Below, piece after piece: positions 16,900 through 25,612 of a DNA stretch of 64,000 bases. Where the stretch lies: contig NZ_JARGZF010000002.1 of assembly GCF_029222705.1 (NCBI RefSeq), positions 1,116,001-1,180,000 on the forward strand, given 5' to 3'. Under the pieces are notes generated by a model. That model searched no databases and was not told where the DNA came from. It saw only the letters and a list, made by a program, of their open reading frames with translations. Position 1 is the first letter of the stretch. Each line of letters starts with the position of its first letter. The position numbers and the translations under genes were made by a program. Origin of the DNA: Knoellia sp. p5-6-4. Its GTDB lineage: Bacteria > Actinomycetota > Actinomycetes > Actinomycetales > Dermatophilaceae.

Positions 16900-18212
16900 G
16901 ACTCCCCCCGTCCCTGGGCGGTGTTGAGGTGCGACTGCGACTCGCGGACCGGCGCCAGCGGGCCGGCGACGGTCCAGTACCGCTGCCCGGCGATGAGCAG
17001 GTCCTCGGCCGGGAACTTGGTGATGACCTCGCAGCCGTCAGCGGTCACCACGACCTCCTCCTCGATGCGGGCGGCCGACCAGCCGTCGCCGGCGGGCCAG
17101 TAGGTCTCGAGCGCGAAGACCATGCCCTCCTCGAGGGTCTCCGGGTGCTCGAGCGAGACCAGGCGGCTGAAGATCGGCTTCTCCCAGATGCTCAGGCCCA
17201 CGCCGTGGCCGTACTGCAGCGCGAACGCCGCCTCCTCGCTGGCGAAGCCGAACTCCTGCGCGGTGGGCCAGACCTCGACGATGTCGGCGGTGGTCGCGCC
17301 GGGCCGCACGCGGGCGATGGCCAGGTCCATGTACTCCCGGCACCGGGTGTAGGCGTCGCGCATGGCCGGCGACGCGCTGCCGACGGCGAAGCAGCGGTAG
17401 TAGCAGGTCCGGTAGCCCAGGTGGCTGTGCAGGATGTCGAAGAACGCCGGGTCGCCGGGCCGCACGATGCGGTCGCTGTAGACGTGCGGGTGCGGCGCGC
17501 AGCGCTCCCCCGAGATGGCGTTGACCCCCTCGACGAACTCGCTGCCGAGGTCGTAGAGCACCTTGCTCACCAGGCCCACGCACTCGTTCTCGCGCACGCC
17601 CGGCCGCAGGAAGCCGTAGAGCTCCTCGTAGGCGGCGTCGACCATGGAACAGGCCTGGGTCAGCAGCCCGATCTCGTCGGCGGTCTTGATGCGGCGGGCC
17701 TCGAGGAACACCTGCTGGCCGTCGACCACGTCGATCCCCTCGGCCCGCAGCGCCGCCAGGATCGGCATCTCGACGAGGTCGACGCCGAGGGGCTCGCCGT
17801 CCATGCCGTGCTCGCGCAGCACCGTGGCGACCTTGCGGGCCACCTCCTCGGCGGTGCCCGAGTCCGGGTGGAAGGCGCCGCGCAGGGTGGAGATGCCGGC
17901 GCGGGCACGCTTCTCGCCGTCGAGCCACGGGTTGAACAGCTGGTGGTGGCGCGCGGCCGAGCCGAAGTCCCACAGCACCGGCTGGCCGCCACGCGGCAGG
18001 ACGGCGAACCGGATCAGCTTGTCGAGCGCCCAGGTGCCGATGTGGGTGGAGGTGAGGTAGCGGATGTTGGAGAAGTCGAAGCACAGCAGCCCGCCGAGCG
18101 ATGAGGCCTCGAGCCCGGCCGTGATCCGCGCCAGGCGGTCGTGGCGCAACCGGTCGAGGTCGATGCGCTGCTCCCAGTCGACCGCATTGGGGCCGTAGGT
18201 CCGCACTGCCAT
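16896..18212 (-). CDS. M24/creatinase-fold protein with an altered metal site
   Basis: A 438-residue pita-bread-fold protein (creatinase N domain about 20-165, M24 domain about 180-400). M24 peptidases bind two metals with Asp, Asp, His, Glu, Glu. Here Asp259 (FFDIL), His336 (YGHGVG), Glu369 (FALETYWP) and a Glu near 385 (RIEEEVV) are present, but the second Asp, 11 residues on, is Cys270. HPHVYSD at 241 resembles the catalytic-His region of creatinase. Candidates are creatinase/ectoine-hydrolase-like C-N hydrolysis or a DddP-like lyase; a simple Xaa-Pro peptidase is less likely. ATG 18212 has GAGGCGGG upstream; a GTG at 18227 is weaker. First gene of the operon, divergent from an XRE-cupin regulator. 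Confidence 0.8.
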   Translation of the reverse strand: MAVRTYGPNAVDWEQRIDLDRLRHDRLARITAGLEASSLGGLLCFDFSNIRYLTSTHIGTWALDKLIRFAVLPRGGQPVLWDFGSAARHHQLFNPWLDGEKRARAGISTLRGAFHPDSGTAEEVARKVATVLREHGMDGEPLGVDLVEMPILAALRAEGIDVVDGQQVFLEARRIKTADEIGLLTQACSMVDAAYEELYGFLRPGVRENECVGLVSKVLYDLGSEFVEGVNAISGERCAPHPHVYSDRIVRPGDPAFFDILHSHLGYRTCYYRCFAVGSASPAMRDAYTRCREYMDLAIARVRPGATTADIVEVWPTAQEFGFASEEAAFALQYGHGVGLSIWEKPIFSRLVSLEHPETLEEGMVFALETYWPAGDGWSAARIEEEVVVTADGCEVITKFPAEDLLIAGQRYWTVAGPLAPVRESQSHLNTAQGRGES

Positions 18213-18396
18213 GGTGACCCGCCTCACACTCGTCTCGGCTACCTGCGATTACGCCACCGGACCGAGCGGGGTGTCAAGTATTACTTCACAATACGTATGC
18301 CGTCGGGCACGCGCTCCGGCACACCGCGCGGCGGGTGTACAGTCACACTGCACGCGGGCCGCCCGCGCACCCGGCTGCGGAAGGGACTCGAACCCG
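18213..18396. promoter_or_regulatory. Divergent promoter/operator region of the catabolic operon and its regulator
   Basis: This 184-bp gap holds an A+T-rich island unlike its surroundings. AAGTATTACTT (18276-18286) is an 11-bp palindrome; overlapping it on the minus strand is TTGACA (18272-18277), a likely -35 box for the operon. TACAGT (18338-18343) is a possible -10 for the plus-strand regulator. The palindrome over the -35 is the best candidate operator. Confidence 0.55.
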
Positions 18397-19098
18397 ATGC
18401 CCGAACCCACTCCCCCGTCGGCCCCCTCCGGCCCCGAGCCCACAGCCGAGAACCTCGGCGCCGCCCTCCGCGCGGCCCGGGAGGCACGCGGCCTGTCCCT
18501 GCGCGAGGTGGCTCGCCAGGTCGAGGTCTCGCCGAGCTTCGTCTCCCAGGTCGAGCTCGGCAAGGCCAAGCCGTCGGTGGGCACCCTCTACGCGCTGGTG
18601 TCGGTGCTCGGCATCTCGCTGAACGAGCTGCTCGGTGCCGGCCCGGCCGATGGCCCCGCCCCCGACGCCCCCACGCCCACCCCCGCCGCCTGGCCGCGGA
18701 TCGACGCGCCGGTCGTGCGCGCCGGCGAGCGGCGGCGGGTGCAGATGTCGGGGGTCGTGTGGGAGCGGCTCACCGCCGACGACCCGCTCGTCGACTTCCT
18801 GCACGTGGAGTACAGCCCCGGCAGCGCCTCCTGCCCCGAGGACGACATGGTCCGGCACGGCGGGCGCGAGTACGGCGTCATCGTCACCGGCCGGCTCGAG
18901 GTGCAGGTCGGCTTCGAGACCTACTCGCTCGGGCCGGGTGACTCGATCCACTTCGACTCCTCGACCCCGCACCGGCTCAGCAACCCGCACGGGCAACCCT
19001 GCACCGCGGTGTGGTTCGTCCTCGCCCGTCGCGACGACGCGCGCGTCCCGCCGACCGCGACCCCCGCCGCCTGGGCGCACCTGCCGGGGCTGCTCTGA
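18397..19098 (+). CDS. XRE family regulator with C-terminal cupin
   Basis: A 233-residue regulator with a helix-turn-helix (about 20-75: LREVARQVEVSPSFVSQVELGKAKPSVGTLYALV) and a C-terminal cupin (about 140-215: HGGREYGVIVTGRLEV, GPGDSIHFDSSTPHRLSNP). This PuuR/SutR-type pairing usually senses a small catabolite through the cupin. ATG 18397 has GGAAGGGA ten bases upstream. Being divergent from the seven-gene operon, it is the probable local regulator. Confidence 0.88.
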   Translation: MPEPTPPSAPSGPEPTAENLGAALRAAREARGLSLREVARQVEVSPSFVSQVELGKAKPSVGTLYALVSVLGISLNELLGAGPADGPAPDAPTPTPAAWPRIDAPVVRAGERRRVQMSGVVWERLTADDPLVDFLHVEYSPGSASCPEDDMVRHGGREYGVIVTGRLEVQVGFETYSLGPGDSIHFDSSTPHRLSNPHGQPCTAVWFVLARRDDARVPPTATPAAWAHLPGLL

Positions 19099-19127
19099 CC
19101 GCCGGCGAGAAACTGCGGGCGGACCGC

Positions 19128-19153
19128 AACCCTCGCGGTGGGGCCGCGCGTCT
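19128..19153 (+). promoter_or_regulatory. Candidate ECF-type promoter of the sigma operon
   Basis: AACC (19128-19131), a 17-bp spacer and CGTCT (19149-19153) match the -35/-10 pattern of several actinobacterial ECF sigma groups. It lies 70 bp before the sigma factor start and suggests autoregulation. Confidence 0.5.
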
Positions 19154-19222
19154 GGTGGGGTGAGGGGGGGCGAGCAGCCCGACCAGATCCGACTGCACCA
19201 GGAGAGGGCGGCGAGGACAGCG

Positions 19223-19729
19223 ATGCCGACGCAGGGCACCGAGGCCGACTTCGACGCGTTCTACCGCGGCACCGCACGACGCGTCGTCCACCTCGTCTAC
19301 GCCACGACCGGTGACCTGACCCTCGCCCATGACTGCACGCAGGAGGCCTACGCCCGGGCCTGGCAGCAGTGGGGGCACGTGCACACCTACGACGACCCGC
19401 TCGCCTGGGTGCGCACCGTGGCCCGGCGGTTGGCGATCTCGGCCTGGCGCAAGCAGTCGAGCCAGGACCGCGCCTACGAGCGGCACGGCGAGAGCACGGC
19501 GGCGGCCACCGGCCCACCCACCGAGGACCGGGTGGCGGTCATCGCCGCCCTGCGCACCCTGGCCGAGCCCGTGCGCGAGGCCGTCACGCTCCACTACATC
19601 GGCGACCTGAGCATCGAGCAGATCGCCCACGAGACCAACACTCCCGCAGGAACCATCAAGGCCCGCCTGCACCGAGGCCGCGCCCAGCTGGCGGCGGCCC
19701 TGCGCCACGAGGAGTCCCACCATGGCTGA
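19223..19729 (+). CDS. ECF RNA polymerase sigma factor (SigE-like family)
   Basis: A 168-residue ECF sigma. Region 2 (about 8-75) has LVYATTGDLTLAHDCTQEAYARAWQQW; region 4 (about 110-165) has LAEPVREAVTLHYIGDLSIEQIAHETNTPAGTIKARLHRGRAQL. There is no long C-terminal extension. ATG 19223 has GAGGA upstream. It overlaps the next gene by 8 bp, which encodes a one-span membrane protein in the place of an anti-sigma factor. Confidence 0.92.
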   Translation: MPTQGTEADFDAFYRGTARRVVHLVYATTGDLTLAHDCTQEAYARAWQQWGHVHTYDDPLAWVRTVARRLAISAWRKQSSQDRAYERHGESTAAATGPPTEDRVAVIAALRTLAEPVREAVTLHYIGDLSIEQIAHETNTPAGTIKARLHRGRAQLAAALRHEESHHG

Positions 19730-21146
19730 GACCGACACCTGGACTCCGGCCGACGACGAGTACGTCCGGCGGTCGCTGGGCACGCTGAAGGCCGACGTCG
19801 ACACGCTGCCGCTGGCGGACGTGCGGTTCGTCAAGGCCCGGGGCAGCGCCCGCCGGCGGCGCACCATGCTGGGCTGGACCGCGGGTGCCGCGGCCGGGGC
19901 CCTGGTGGCTGCCGTGGTCGGCTTCTCGGCCCTCGGCGGTGACAACGCCAGCCAGCCCGTCCCGCCCGCGACCAGCACGACCACCACCGCGGCTCCCACC
20001 ACCCCGGTTGACCGCGAGGCCGTCTCCCCGTTCCTGCGCGAGCCCGGCGCGCTGCCGCTGGCCAAGGAGTGGAAGCTGGCCCTCGGGTGGTCGAGCGACT
20101 TCGACACCGAGGCGGTCACCAGCTACGAGGCGGACCCCTGCCTCGGCTCCACCCAGCTGGGCAGGCCCGTCCAGGCGGAGACCCTGCTCTCGGCGCAGGG
20201 CAACATCCAGGGCGGCCAGACCCGGTGGGCGGCGACGTCGGGCTCGGCGTCGGGCGCTGCTGCCGCGGTCGCGCGCGCGATCGGCTCCTGCCAGCAGGGC
20301 GAGTTCGCGGTGACGCCCGTGCAGACCGACTCCTGGCCGCGGCTCTACTCCTACAAGGCCGGCGGCGCCGGATCAGGCTGGTATGCCGTGGCCACGGCCG
20401 GGAAGCACCTCGCCGTGGTCACCGTGACCGAACCCGACCACCCATCGAGCGAGTTCTCCCGCGAGCAGGTAGAGCGCCTCGCGGCCATCGCCACCGAGCG
20501 GCTGGAGCAGTACGGCGACACCAGCCCCACGACCGCGGGACCGTCACCGACGACCACTTCCGGCGAGGACCTGCCCGTGGTGGGATCCGAGCCGCTCCCG
20601 CCGTCGAGACTCTTCCTACCGGCGTCGCAGTGGTCGTCGAAGCTCCTGGGCAAGGGCCAGCGCACGTATGCCGGCCCCGGCGACCAGGAGGGCTCGGCGT
20701 CGATCGTGCAGTGCGAGACCGACGAGTTCCTGGCCGGCATCGGGGGCCGGTGGGGCGTCGTGTCGATCCGCGCGGGCAGCGGCGACGCCAACTACATCGG
20801 CAAGCAGCGGGTGCGGCTGTTCGAGGACATCCAGGGCTACGAGCTCGTGCAGGCCGACATCAAGCGCCTCGACACCCTGGTCATGAAGGGCTGCGGCACG
20901 GCGGAGGCGCGCACCACCGCCGAGCGCGGACCCGTGCCCCAGACGTGGCTGCTGACCACCCGGGTGAGCGGACCGGACGCGAGCGGCACGATGTACCAGT
21001 GGGTCGGGATGACGGGAATGCAGACCGAGGGGGCCGTCAGCACCCTCGTCTTCCACGGCACCGACGACGGCCGGGGCTTCACCGGCACCAAGGCGCAGGG
21101 CTTTGCCGAGCTCGAGCGCCTCATGGACCTGGCCCGCCTGCCCTAG
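19722..21146 (+). CDS. Membrane-anchored protein cotranscribed with ECF sigma (possible anti-sigma)
   Basis: A 474-residue protein with a short cytosolic N-terminus (1-47, ending ARRRR), one transmembrane segment (about 49-70), a Thr/Pro/Ala linker (about 75-95) and a large extracytoplasmic part. The outside contains two similar halves (about 100-265 and 290-474), each with conserved Trp and Cys, separated by a second Thr-rich linker, which suggests a duplicated sensor domain. No ZAS (HxxxC...C) motif is visible, so the anti-sigma role rests on operon position only. Confidence 0.65.
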   Translation: MAETDTWTPADDEYVRRSLGTLKADVDTLPLADVRFVKARGSARRRRTMLGWTAGAAAGALVAAVVGFSALGGDNASQPVPPATSTTTTAAPTTPVDREAVSPFLREPGALPLAKEWKLALGWSSDFDTEAVTSYEADPCLGSTQLGRPVQAETLLSAQGNIQGGQTRWAATSGSASGAAAAVARAIGSCQQGEFAVTPVQTDSWPRLYSYKAGGAGSGWYAVATAGKHLAVVTVTEPDHPSSEFSREQVERLAAIATERLEQYGDTSPTTAGPSPTTTSGEDLPVVGSEPLPPSRLFLPASQWSSKLLGKGQRTYAGPGDQEGSASIVQCETDEFLAGIGGRWGVVSIRAGSGDANYIGKQRVRLFEDIQGYELVQADIKRLDTLVMKGCGTAEARTTAERGPVPQTWLLTTRVSGPDASGTMYQWVGMTGMQTEGAVSTLVFHGTDDGRGFTGTKAQGFAELERLMDLARLP

Positions 21147-21184
21147 GCGCGCCCGCGGCATACGCGTTGTGCCACAGCGACGAG

Positions 21185-21215
21185 CGGCCGGCCACCTCAT
21201 CGAGGTGACCGGCCG
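21185..21215. terminator. Bidirectional terminator between the sigma operon and sucCD
   Basis: A 13-bp stem with one mismatch (21185-21197 / 21203-21215) around CATCG, between the convergent ends of the membrane protein gene and sucD. Confidence 0.75.
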
Positions 21216-21242
21216 CCGTCGTGGAAGGCCTTGCGGCAGAAC

Positions 21243-22136
21243 CTACTTCTGCAGGCCCTGCATGATCTCGCGCATGAGCTGGGCGGTCTCGGACGGCGTC
21301 TTGCCGACCTTGACCCCGGCGGCCTCGAGGGCCTCCTTCTTGGCCTGTGCGGTGCCCGAGGAGCCGGAGACGATGGCGCCGGCGTGGCCCATCGTCTTGC
21401 CCTCCGGGGCGGTGAAGCCCGCGACGTAGCCGACGACCGGCTTGGTCACGTTCTCCTTGATGTAGGCCGCGGCCCGCTCCTCGGCGTCGCCGCCGATCTC
21501 GCCGATCATGACGATCGCGTCGGTCTCGGGGTCGTTCTGGAACGCCTCGAGGCAGTCGATGTGGGTGGTGCCGATGATCGGGTCACCGCCGATGCCGACG
21601 GCCGAGGAGAAGCCGAACTCCTTGAGCTCGTACATCATCTGGTAGGTCAGCGTGCCCGACTTGGAGACCAGGCCGATGCGTCCGCCGCCGGCGATGTCGG
21701 CGGGGATGATGCCGGCGTTGGACTTGCCGGGGCTGATGAGGCCGGGGCAGTTCGGGCCGACGATGCGGGTGGTGCCCTTGTCCTGCGCGTAGGCGAAGAA
21801 CTCGGCGGTGTCCTTGACGGCGATGCCCTCGGTGATGACGACCGCGAGCGGCATCTCGGCGTCGATCGCCTCGACCACGGCCGACTTGGCGAACGCCGGC
21901 GGCACGAAGATGACCGACACGTTGGCGCCGGTCTCCTTCATCGCCTCGGCGACGGTGCCGAAGACGGGCACCGTGGTGCCGCCCTCGAAGTCGACACTGG
22001 TGCCGGCCTTGCGCGGGTTCACGCCGCCGACGATGGCGGTGCCGGACTTGAGCATGCGCTGGGTGTGCTTCATGCCCTCGGAGCCGGTCATGCCCTGGAC
22101 GATGACCTTGGAGTTCTCGTCGAGAAAGATTGCCAT
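21243..22136 (-). CDS. sucD: Succinate-CoA ligase (ADP/GDP-forming), alpha subunit
   Basis: A 297-residue TCA-cycle subunit that binds CoA and carries the phosphohistidine. Visible are VQGMTGSEG (CoA loop), [20 protein letters not shown] and the active-site His in [14 protein letters not shown] (about 250). Starts 13 bp after sucC. Complete. Confidence 0.97.
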   Translation of the reverse strand: MAIFLDENSKVIVQGMTGSEGMKHTQRMLKSGTAIVGGVNPRKAGTSVDFEGGTTVPVFGTVAEAMKETGANVSVIFVPPAFAKSAVVEAIDAEMPLAVVITEGIAVKDTAEFFAYAQDKGTTRIVGPNCPGLISPGKSNAGIIPADIAGGGRIGLVSKSGTLTYQMMYELKEFGFSSAVGIGGDPIIGTTHIDCLEAFQNDPETDAIVMIGEIGGDAEERAAAYIKENVTKPVVGYVAGFTAPEGKTMGHAGAIVSGSSGTAQAKKEALEAAGVKVGKTPSETAQLMREIMQGLQK

Positions 22137-22149
22137 TGGTGTGTATCCC

Positions 22150-23325
22150 TTACTTCGACGCCAGCTCGGCGGCCTTGCGGGCGGCGCCGTCCATGGTCTC
22201 TTCGATGATCACGTGCGGGTGGTTGAACTCGGCGAGGATGCGCCGGCCCTCCTCGACGTTGTTGCCGTCGAGCCGGACGACGAGCGGCTTGTTCTCCTCG
22301 TCGCCGAGCTTCTTGAGGGCGCCGACGATGCCGTTGGCCACCGCGTCGCAGGCGGTGATGCCGCCGAAGACGTTGACGAACACCGACTTCACCTGCGGGT
22401 CGCCGAGGATGATGTGCAGGCCGTCGGCCATGACCTCGGCCGAGGCGCCACCACCGATGTCGAGGAAGTTCGCGGGCTTCTGCCCGCCGAACTCCTCACC
22501 GGCGTAGGCCACGACGTCGAGGGTGGACATGACCAGCCCCGCGCCGTTGCCGATGATGCCGACGGAGCCGTCGAGCTTGACGTAGTTGAGGTCCTTCTCC
22601 TTCGCGGCGGCCTCGAGCGGGTCGGCCGCGGCCTTGTCCTCGAGCGCGGCGTGGCCGGGCTGGCGGAAGTCGGCGTTCGCGTCGAGGGTGACCTTGCCGT
22701 CGAGGGCGATGATCTCGCCGTCCTCGGTCTTCACCAGCGGGTTGACCTCCACCAGGGTGGCGTCCTCGTCGCGGTAGACCTCCCAGAGGGACTTCAGCAC
22801 CGGGACGATCCTGGCGCCCGTCTCGGCGTCGAAGCCCGCCGCGTCGACGATCTCCTGGGCCTTGGCGTCGTCGATGCCGGTGTTGGGGTCGACCGCGACC
22901 TTGGCGAGCGCCTCGGGGCGCTCCACCGCGAGCTGCTCGATCTCCATGCCGCCCTCCTTGCTGCACATGGCGAGGTAGGAGCGGTTGGCGCGGTCGAGCA
23001 GGAGCGAGAAGTAGTACTCCTCGGCGATGCGGGCGCCCTGGGCGATCATCACGGTGCCGACGGTGTGGCCCTTGATGTCCATGCCGAGGATGGCGCGGGC
23101 GTGCTGCTCGGCCTCGTCCGCGGTCTTGGCGACCTTGACGCCGCCGGCCTTGCCGCGACCGCCGGTCTTGACCTGGGCCTTGACGACGGTGACGCCGCCG
23201 CTCCTGGGGCCGATCTCCTCGGCGGCCGCGCGGGCCTCCTCGGGAGTGGTCGCGGTCTTGCCGGCAAGCACCGGCACTCCGTGCGCCTCGAACATGTCGC
23301 GCGCCTGGTACTCGAAGAGATCCAC
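22150..23325 (-). CDS. sucC: Succinate-CoA ligase, beta subunit
   Basis: A 391-residue ATP-grasp subunit: [18 protein letters not shown] at the N-terminus, [17 protein letters not shown] (nucleotide site), EVNPL, and FVNVFGGI...VVRLDGNN. I chose GTG 23325 because the family begins at M-D-L-F-E-Y; the in-frame ATG at 23343 would add six residues. A TAGTCT hexamer at 23369-23374 (minus) may be the -10 box. Operon sucC-sucD. Confidence 0.96.
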   Translation of the reverse strand: MDLFEYQARDMFEAHGVPVLAGKTATTPEEARAAAEEIGPRSGGVTVVKAQVKTGGRGKAGGVKVAKTADEAEQHARAILGMDIKGHTVGTVMIAQGARIAEEYYFSLLLDRANRSYLAMCSKEGGMEIEQLAVERPEALAKVAVDPNTGIDDAKAQEIVDAAGFDAETGARIVPVLKSLWEVYRDEDATLVEVNPLVKTEDGEIIALDGKVTLDANADFRQPGHAALEDKAAADPLEAAAKEKDLNYVKLDGSVGIIGNGAGLVMSTLDVVAYAGEEFGGQKPANFLDIGGGASAEVMADGLHIILGDPQVKSVFVNVFGGITACDAVANGIVGALKKLGDEENKPLVVRLDGNNVEEGRRILAEFNHPHVIIEETMDGAARKAAELASK

Positions 23326-23427
23326 GGGTGAATCCGTCCTCATCTGCGAAGGGGGTGGTCCGCGCCCGAGACTAGCCCTGTGCCGGACGAGGGCGCCTCT
23401 CCGGGTCGTGGGAAGGGACCAATCTCA

Positions 23428-23456
23428 CGCTACCGGCGGGTATGCCGCCGGTAGCG
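23428..23456. terminator. Terminator after the first DUF3048 gene
   Basis: A perfect 12-bp stem (23428-23439 / 23445-23456) with loop GTATG, just past the stop of the minus-strand DUF3048 gene and upstream of sucC. The loop and right arm include one copy of the window-wide GTATGCC motif. Confidence 0.7.
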
Positions 23457-23459
23457 GGC

Positions 23460-24428
23460 TCAGCGGACCGTGACCGCCTGCCCCGGCGCCACGAGCAGCA
23501 CCCACACGGTGCCGGCAGGGTCCATCGTGAGAGCCGTGCCGCCGGAGGCGAACGAGGTCGGGGCGGCGTTGCCCTCGCGCGACCAGGTGCCCGGCCACGC
23601 CCTGCCGCCGCGCAGGACCGTGGCCTTGCCCTCACCGGTGAGCTGCACCACGGGGGTGGCGGCCCCGGTCACGTCCTTGTTCTTCGAGGCCGTCGTCCTG
23701 ACGACCTGCACCACCACGGTCGCCGCTCCGTGCTGCTTCCCCTCCGGGTCGACGTCGGGCTTGCCGTCCGTGGAGAGCAGGTACTCCTTGCGCCCGGCGT
23801 CCCAGGCGAACGCCACCTGCGTCGCGGGCCACCGCACGGACACGGAGGTGGCCGGGGCGCCTCCCTCCGGCGCCGGCCCGAACGTCAGGCCCGGATCGGC
23901 GGGACGGGCACTGCCCTTCGCACGGGCGAGGAGCGCCTCGGGGTCGCCGATGACGTTGTAGGGCGCCGGCCTGGACCTCTCGCGGCGGTAGCCCTGGCCC
24001 GACTCGGCGTAGCTGAGGTTGACCTGCTCCCCCTTGTCGAGGAGGCGGTTCGTGTAGGACGAGGCCCCCGAGTACGCGAAGGCGATGGGCCCGTAGTTCC
24101 CGAGGATCGCCAGGTCGGACTCGCGGGCGCTGCGCACCGGGCCGACCTCCTTCGGCATGGTGCTGGAGTAGACAGCCAGCAGCCTCGTCAGCCCGCCCTC
24201 CACGGGCTCGACGTAGACGACGTCGGCCTCCGCCTTGCCGAGGTGGGGGTGCGCCTTGGTCGTGTTGTCGATCTTGACCGCGAGGGCCGGCCCGCTCAGC
24301 GGCCCGGTCGGGGTGGGCGTGGAGGTGGCCGGGCTCGGGGTGCGGCTCGGCTCGCCGCCATCGGAGCAGGCTGCGGCGCCGAGGGCGACCAGGACCGTGA
24401 GGCCGGCAGCGACCGCACGCGCGCTCAT
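23460..24428 (-). CDS. DUF3048 (YerB-like) lipoprotein
   Basis: A 322-residue exported lipoprotein with signal and lipobox LGAAAC (Cys about 21), a Ser/Thr/Pro linker, then a DUF3048 N-domain (ALAVKIDNTTKAHPH, VVYVEPVEGGLTRLLAVYSS, VGPVRSARESDL) and C-domain (about 190-320). The biochemical role of YerB/DUF3048 is unknown. ATG 24428 follows TATCCT by six bases and has no Shine-Dalgarno. It is a close paralogue of the gene just upstream. Confidence 0.88.
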   Translation of the reverse strand: MSARAVAAGLTVLVALGAAACSDGGEPSRTPSPATSTPTPTGPLSGPALAVKIDNTTKAHPHLGKAEADVVYVEPVEGGLTRLLAVYSSTMPKEVGPVRSARESDLAILGNYGPIAFAYSGASSYTNRLLDKGEQVNLSYAESGQGYRRERSRPAPYNVIGDPEALLARAKGSARPADPGLTFGPAPEGGAPATSVSVRWPATQVAFAWDAGRKEYLLSTDGKPDVDPEGKQHGAATVVVQVVRTTASKNKDVTGAATPVVQLTGEGKATVLRGGRAWPGTWSREGNAAPTSFASGGTALTMDPAGTVWVLLVAPGQAVTVR

Positions 24429-24434
24429 GGTCGA

Positions 24435-24440
24435 AGGATA
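24435..24440 (-). promoter_or_regulatory. -10 box (TATCCT) of the first DUF3048 gene
   Basis: TANNNT six bases before ATG 24428, leaderless arrangement. Confidence 0.5.
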
Positions 24441-24463
24441 GGCCGCCACTGCCGGGCCCTCCC

Positions 24464-25507
24464 TCAGCCGACCGTCATGCCCTGGCCCGGGGGGACGAGC
24501 AGCACCCAGACCGGCCCGCCAGGGGCCAGGGTGATGGGCTTGCCGCCCGCCGTGAGGCTGGTCGGCGCCGTGGCGCTCGCACGCTTCCACGTGCCGGACC
24601 ACGCCTTCCCGTCGCGCAGGACGACGACCTTGCCCTTGCCGGTCAGGTCCACGAGCGGTGTGGGCATCCCGTTGACGTCGCGGTTGCCCGACAGGTGGCT
24701 CCCGACGTACTGGACCACCACCGTCGAGGCCCCGTGCTGGCGGCCGTCAGGCCCGACGTCTGCCTTGCCGTCCGTGGTGACGAGGTACTGCCGCCGCTTG
24801 GCGTTCCAGGCCAGGCTCACCCGGCTGGCGGGCCACCGTGCGGTCACCGACGCCGCCGCGGTGCCGCCCTTGGCGGCAGGGCCGAAACGGAAGCCGATGT
24901 CTTTCGGCGTGACGCTGCCTCCGGCCCGGGCGAGGAGGGCCGCCGGGTCGCCGATGACGTTGTAGGGCGCGGGTCGCGAGCGTTCGCGGCGGAAGCCCTG
25001 GCCCGACGCGTCGTAGCTGAGGTTGACCTGGCGGCCCCTGGCCAGCGCCCGCACCGTGTAGGCCGAGCCGCCCGAGTAGGCGAACGCGACCCGGCCGTAG
25101 TTGGCGACCAGGTCGATGTCGGACTCACGGGCGCTGCGCACCGGGCCGACCTCCTTGGGCAGGCGGCTGGAGAACACCGCCAGCAACCGGGTCAGTCCGC
25201 CCTCGACCGGCTCGACGTAGACGACGTCCGCGACGTCGAGGCCGACCCGCGGCCGGGCGCTGGGCGTGTTGTCGATCTTCACCGCGAGCACGGGGCCGCC
25301 CCGCAGCGGCACCAGTGCCGGCGTCGGGGTCGGCCTGGCCGTCCGGGTGGGGGCGGCAGTGGTCGAGGGCGATGTGGGGGCGGCAACTCGGGCCGGCTCC
25401 TCGCCACCACAGGCGGCGAGGGCCACCGCACCCGTCAACACGGTGGTGACTGCAGCAGCGGCGGCGCGGCGCCGGGCGTTCCTTCGGCGCCCGCGGTCAG
25501 ACGTCAT
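24464..25507 (-). CDS. DUF3048 (YerB-like) lipoprotein, second copy
   Basis: A 347-residue paralogue of the neighbouring DUF3048 lipoprotein. Start ATG 25507 gives an Arg-rich n-region, a hydrophobic stretch and lipobox VALAAC. The blocks PVLAVKIDNT, VVYVEPVEGGLTRLLAVFSS, VGPVRSARESDID and RERSRPAPYNVIGDP are nearly the same in both copies, while linkers and C-termini differ. TACCCT lies eight bases before the ATG. The two copies arose by tandem duplication, and each seems to have its own leaderless promoter. Confidence 0.88.
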   Translation of the reverse strand: MTSDRGRRRNARRRAAAAAVTTVLTGAVALAACGGEEPARVAAPTSPSTTAAPTRTARPTPTPALVPLRGGPVLAVKIDNTPSARPRVGLDVADVVYVEPVEGGLTRLLAVFSSRLPKEVGPVRSARESDIDLVANYGRVAFAYSGGSAYTVRALARGRQVNLSYDASGQGFRRERSRPAPYNVIGDPAALLARAGGSVTPKDIGFRFGPAAKGGTAAASVTARWPASRVSLAWNAKRRQYLVTTDGKADVGPDGRQHGASTVVVQYVGSHLSGNRDVNGMPTPLVDLTGKGKVVVLRDGKAWSGTWKRASATAPTSLTAGGKPITLAPGGPVWVLLVPPGQGMTVG

Positions 25508-25515
25508 GGCCCCGC

Positions 25516-25521
25516 AGGGTA
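25516..25521 (-). promoter_or_regulatory. -10 box (TACCCT) of the second DUF3048 gene
   Basis: TANNNT eight bases before ATG 25507. Confidence 0.45.
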
Positions 25522-25612
25522 GGGCGCGCTGCCCCGGATCCCGGTGAGGCACGACGGAGGCGGTTCGCGATCCGGCCGAAGGGACCGGGTGCGGAGCCTC
25601 CAGCACGCGCGA

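Noticed and set aside
16896-18212. DMSP lyase DddP
   Set aside because: NIRY and ITKFP resemble DddP, but the FDTD and second-Asp ligands are missing, so the name cannot be given.
18276-18300. Insertion-sequence terminal repeat
   Set aside because: The A+T-rich palindrome has no transposase or partner repeat nearby; a regulatory site explains it better.
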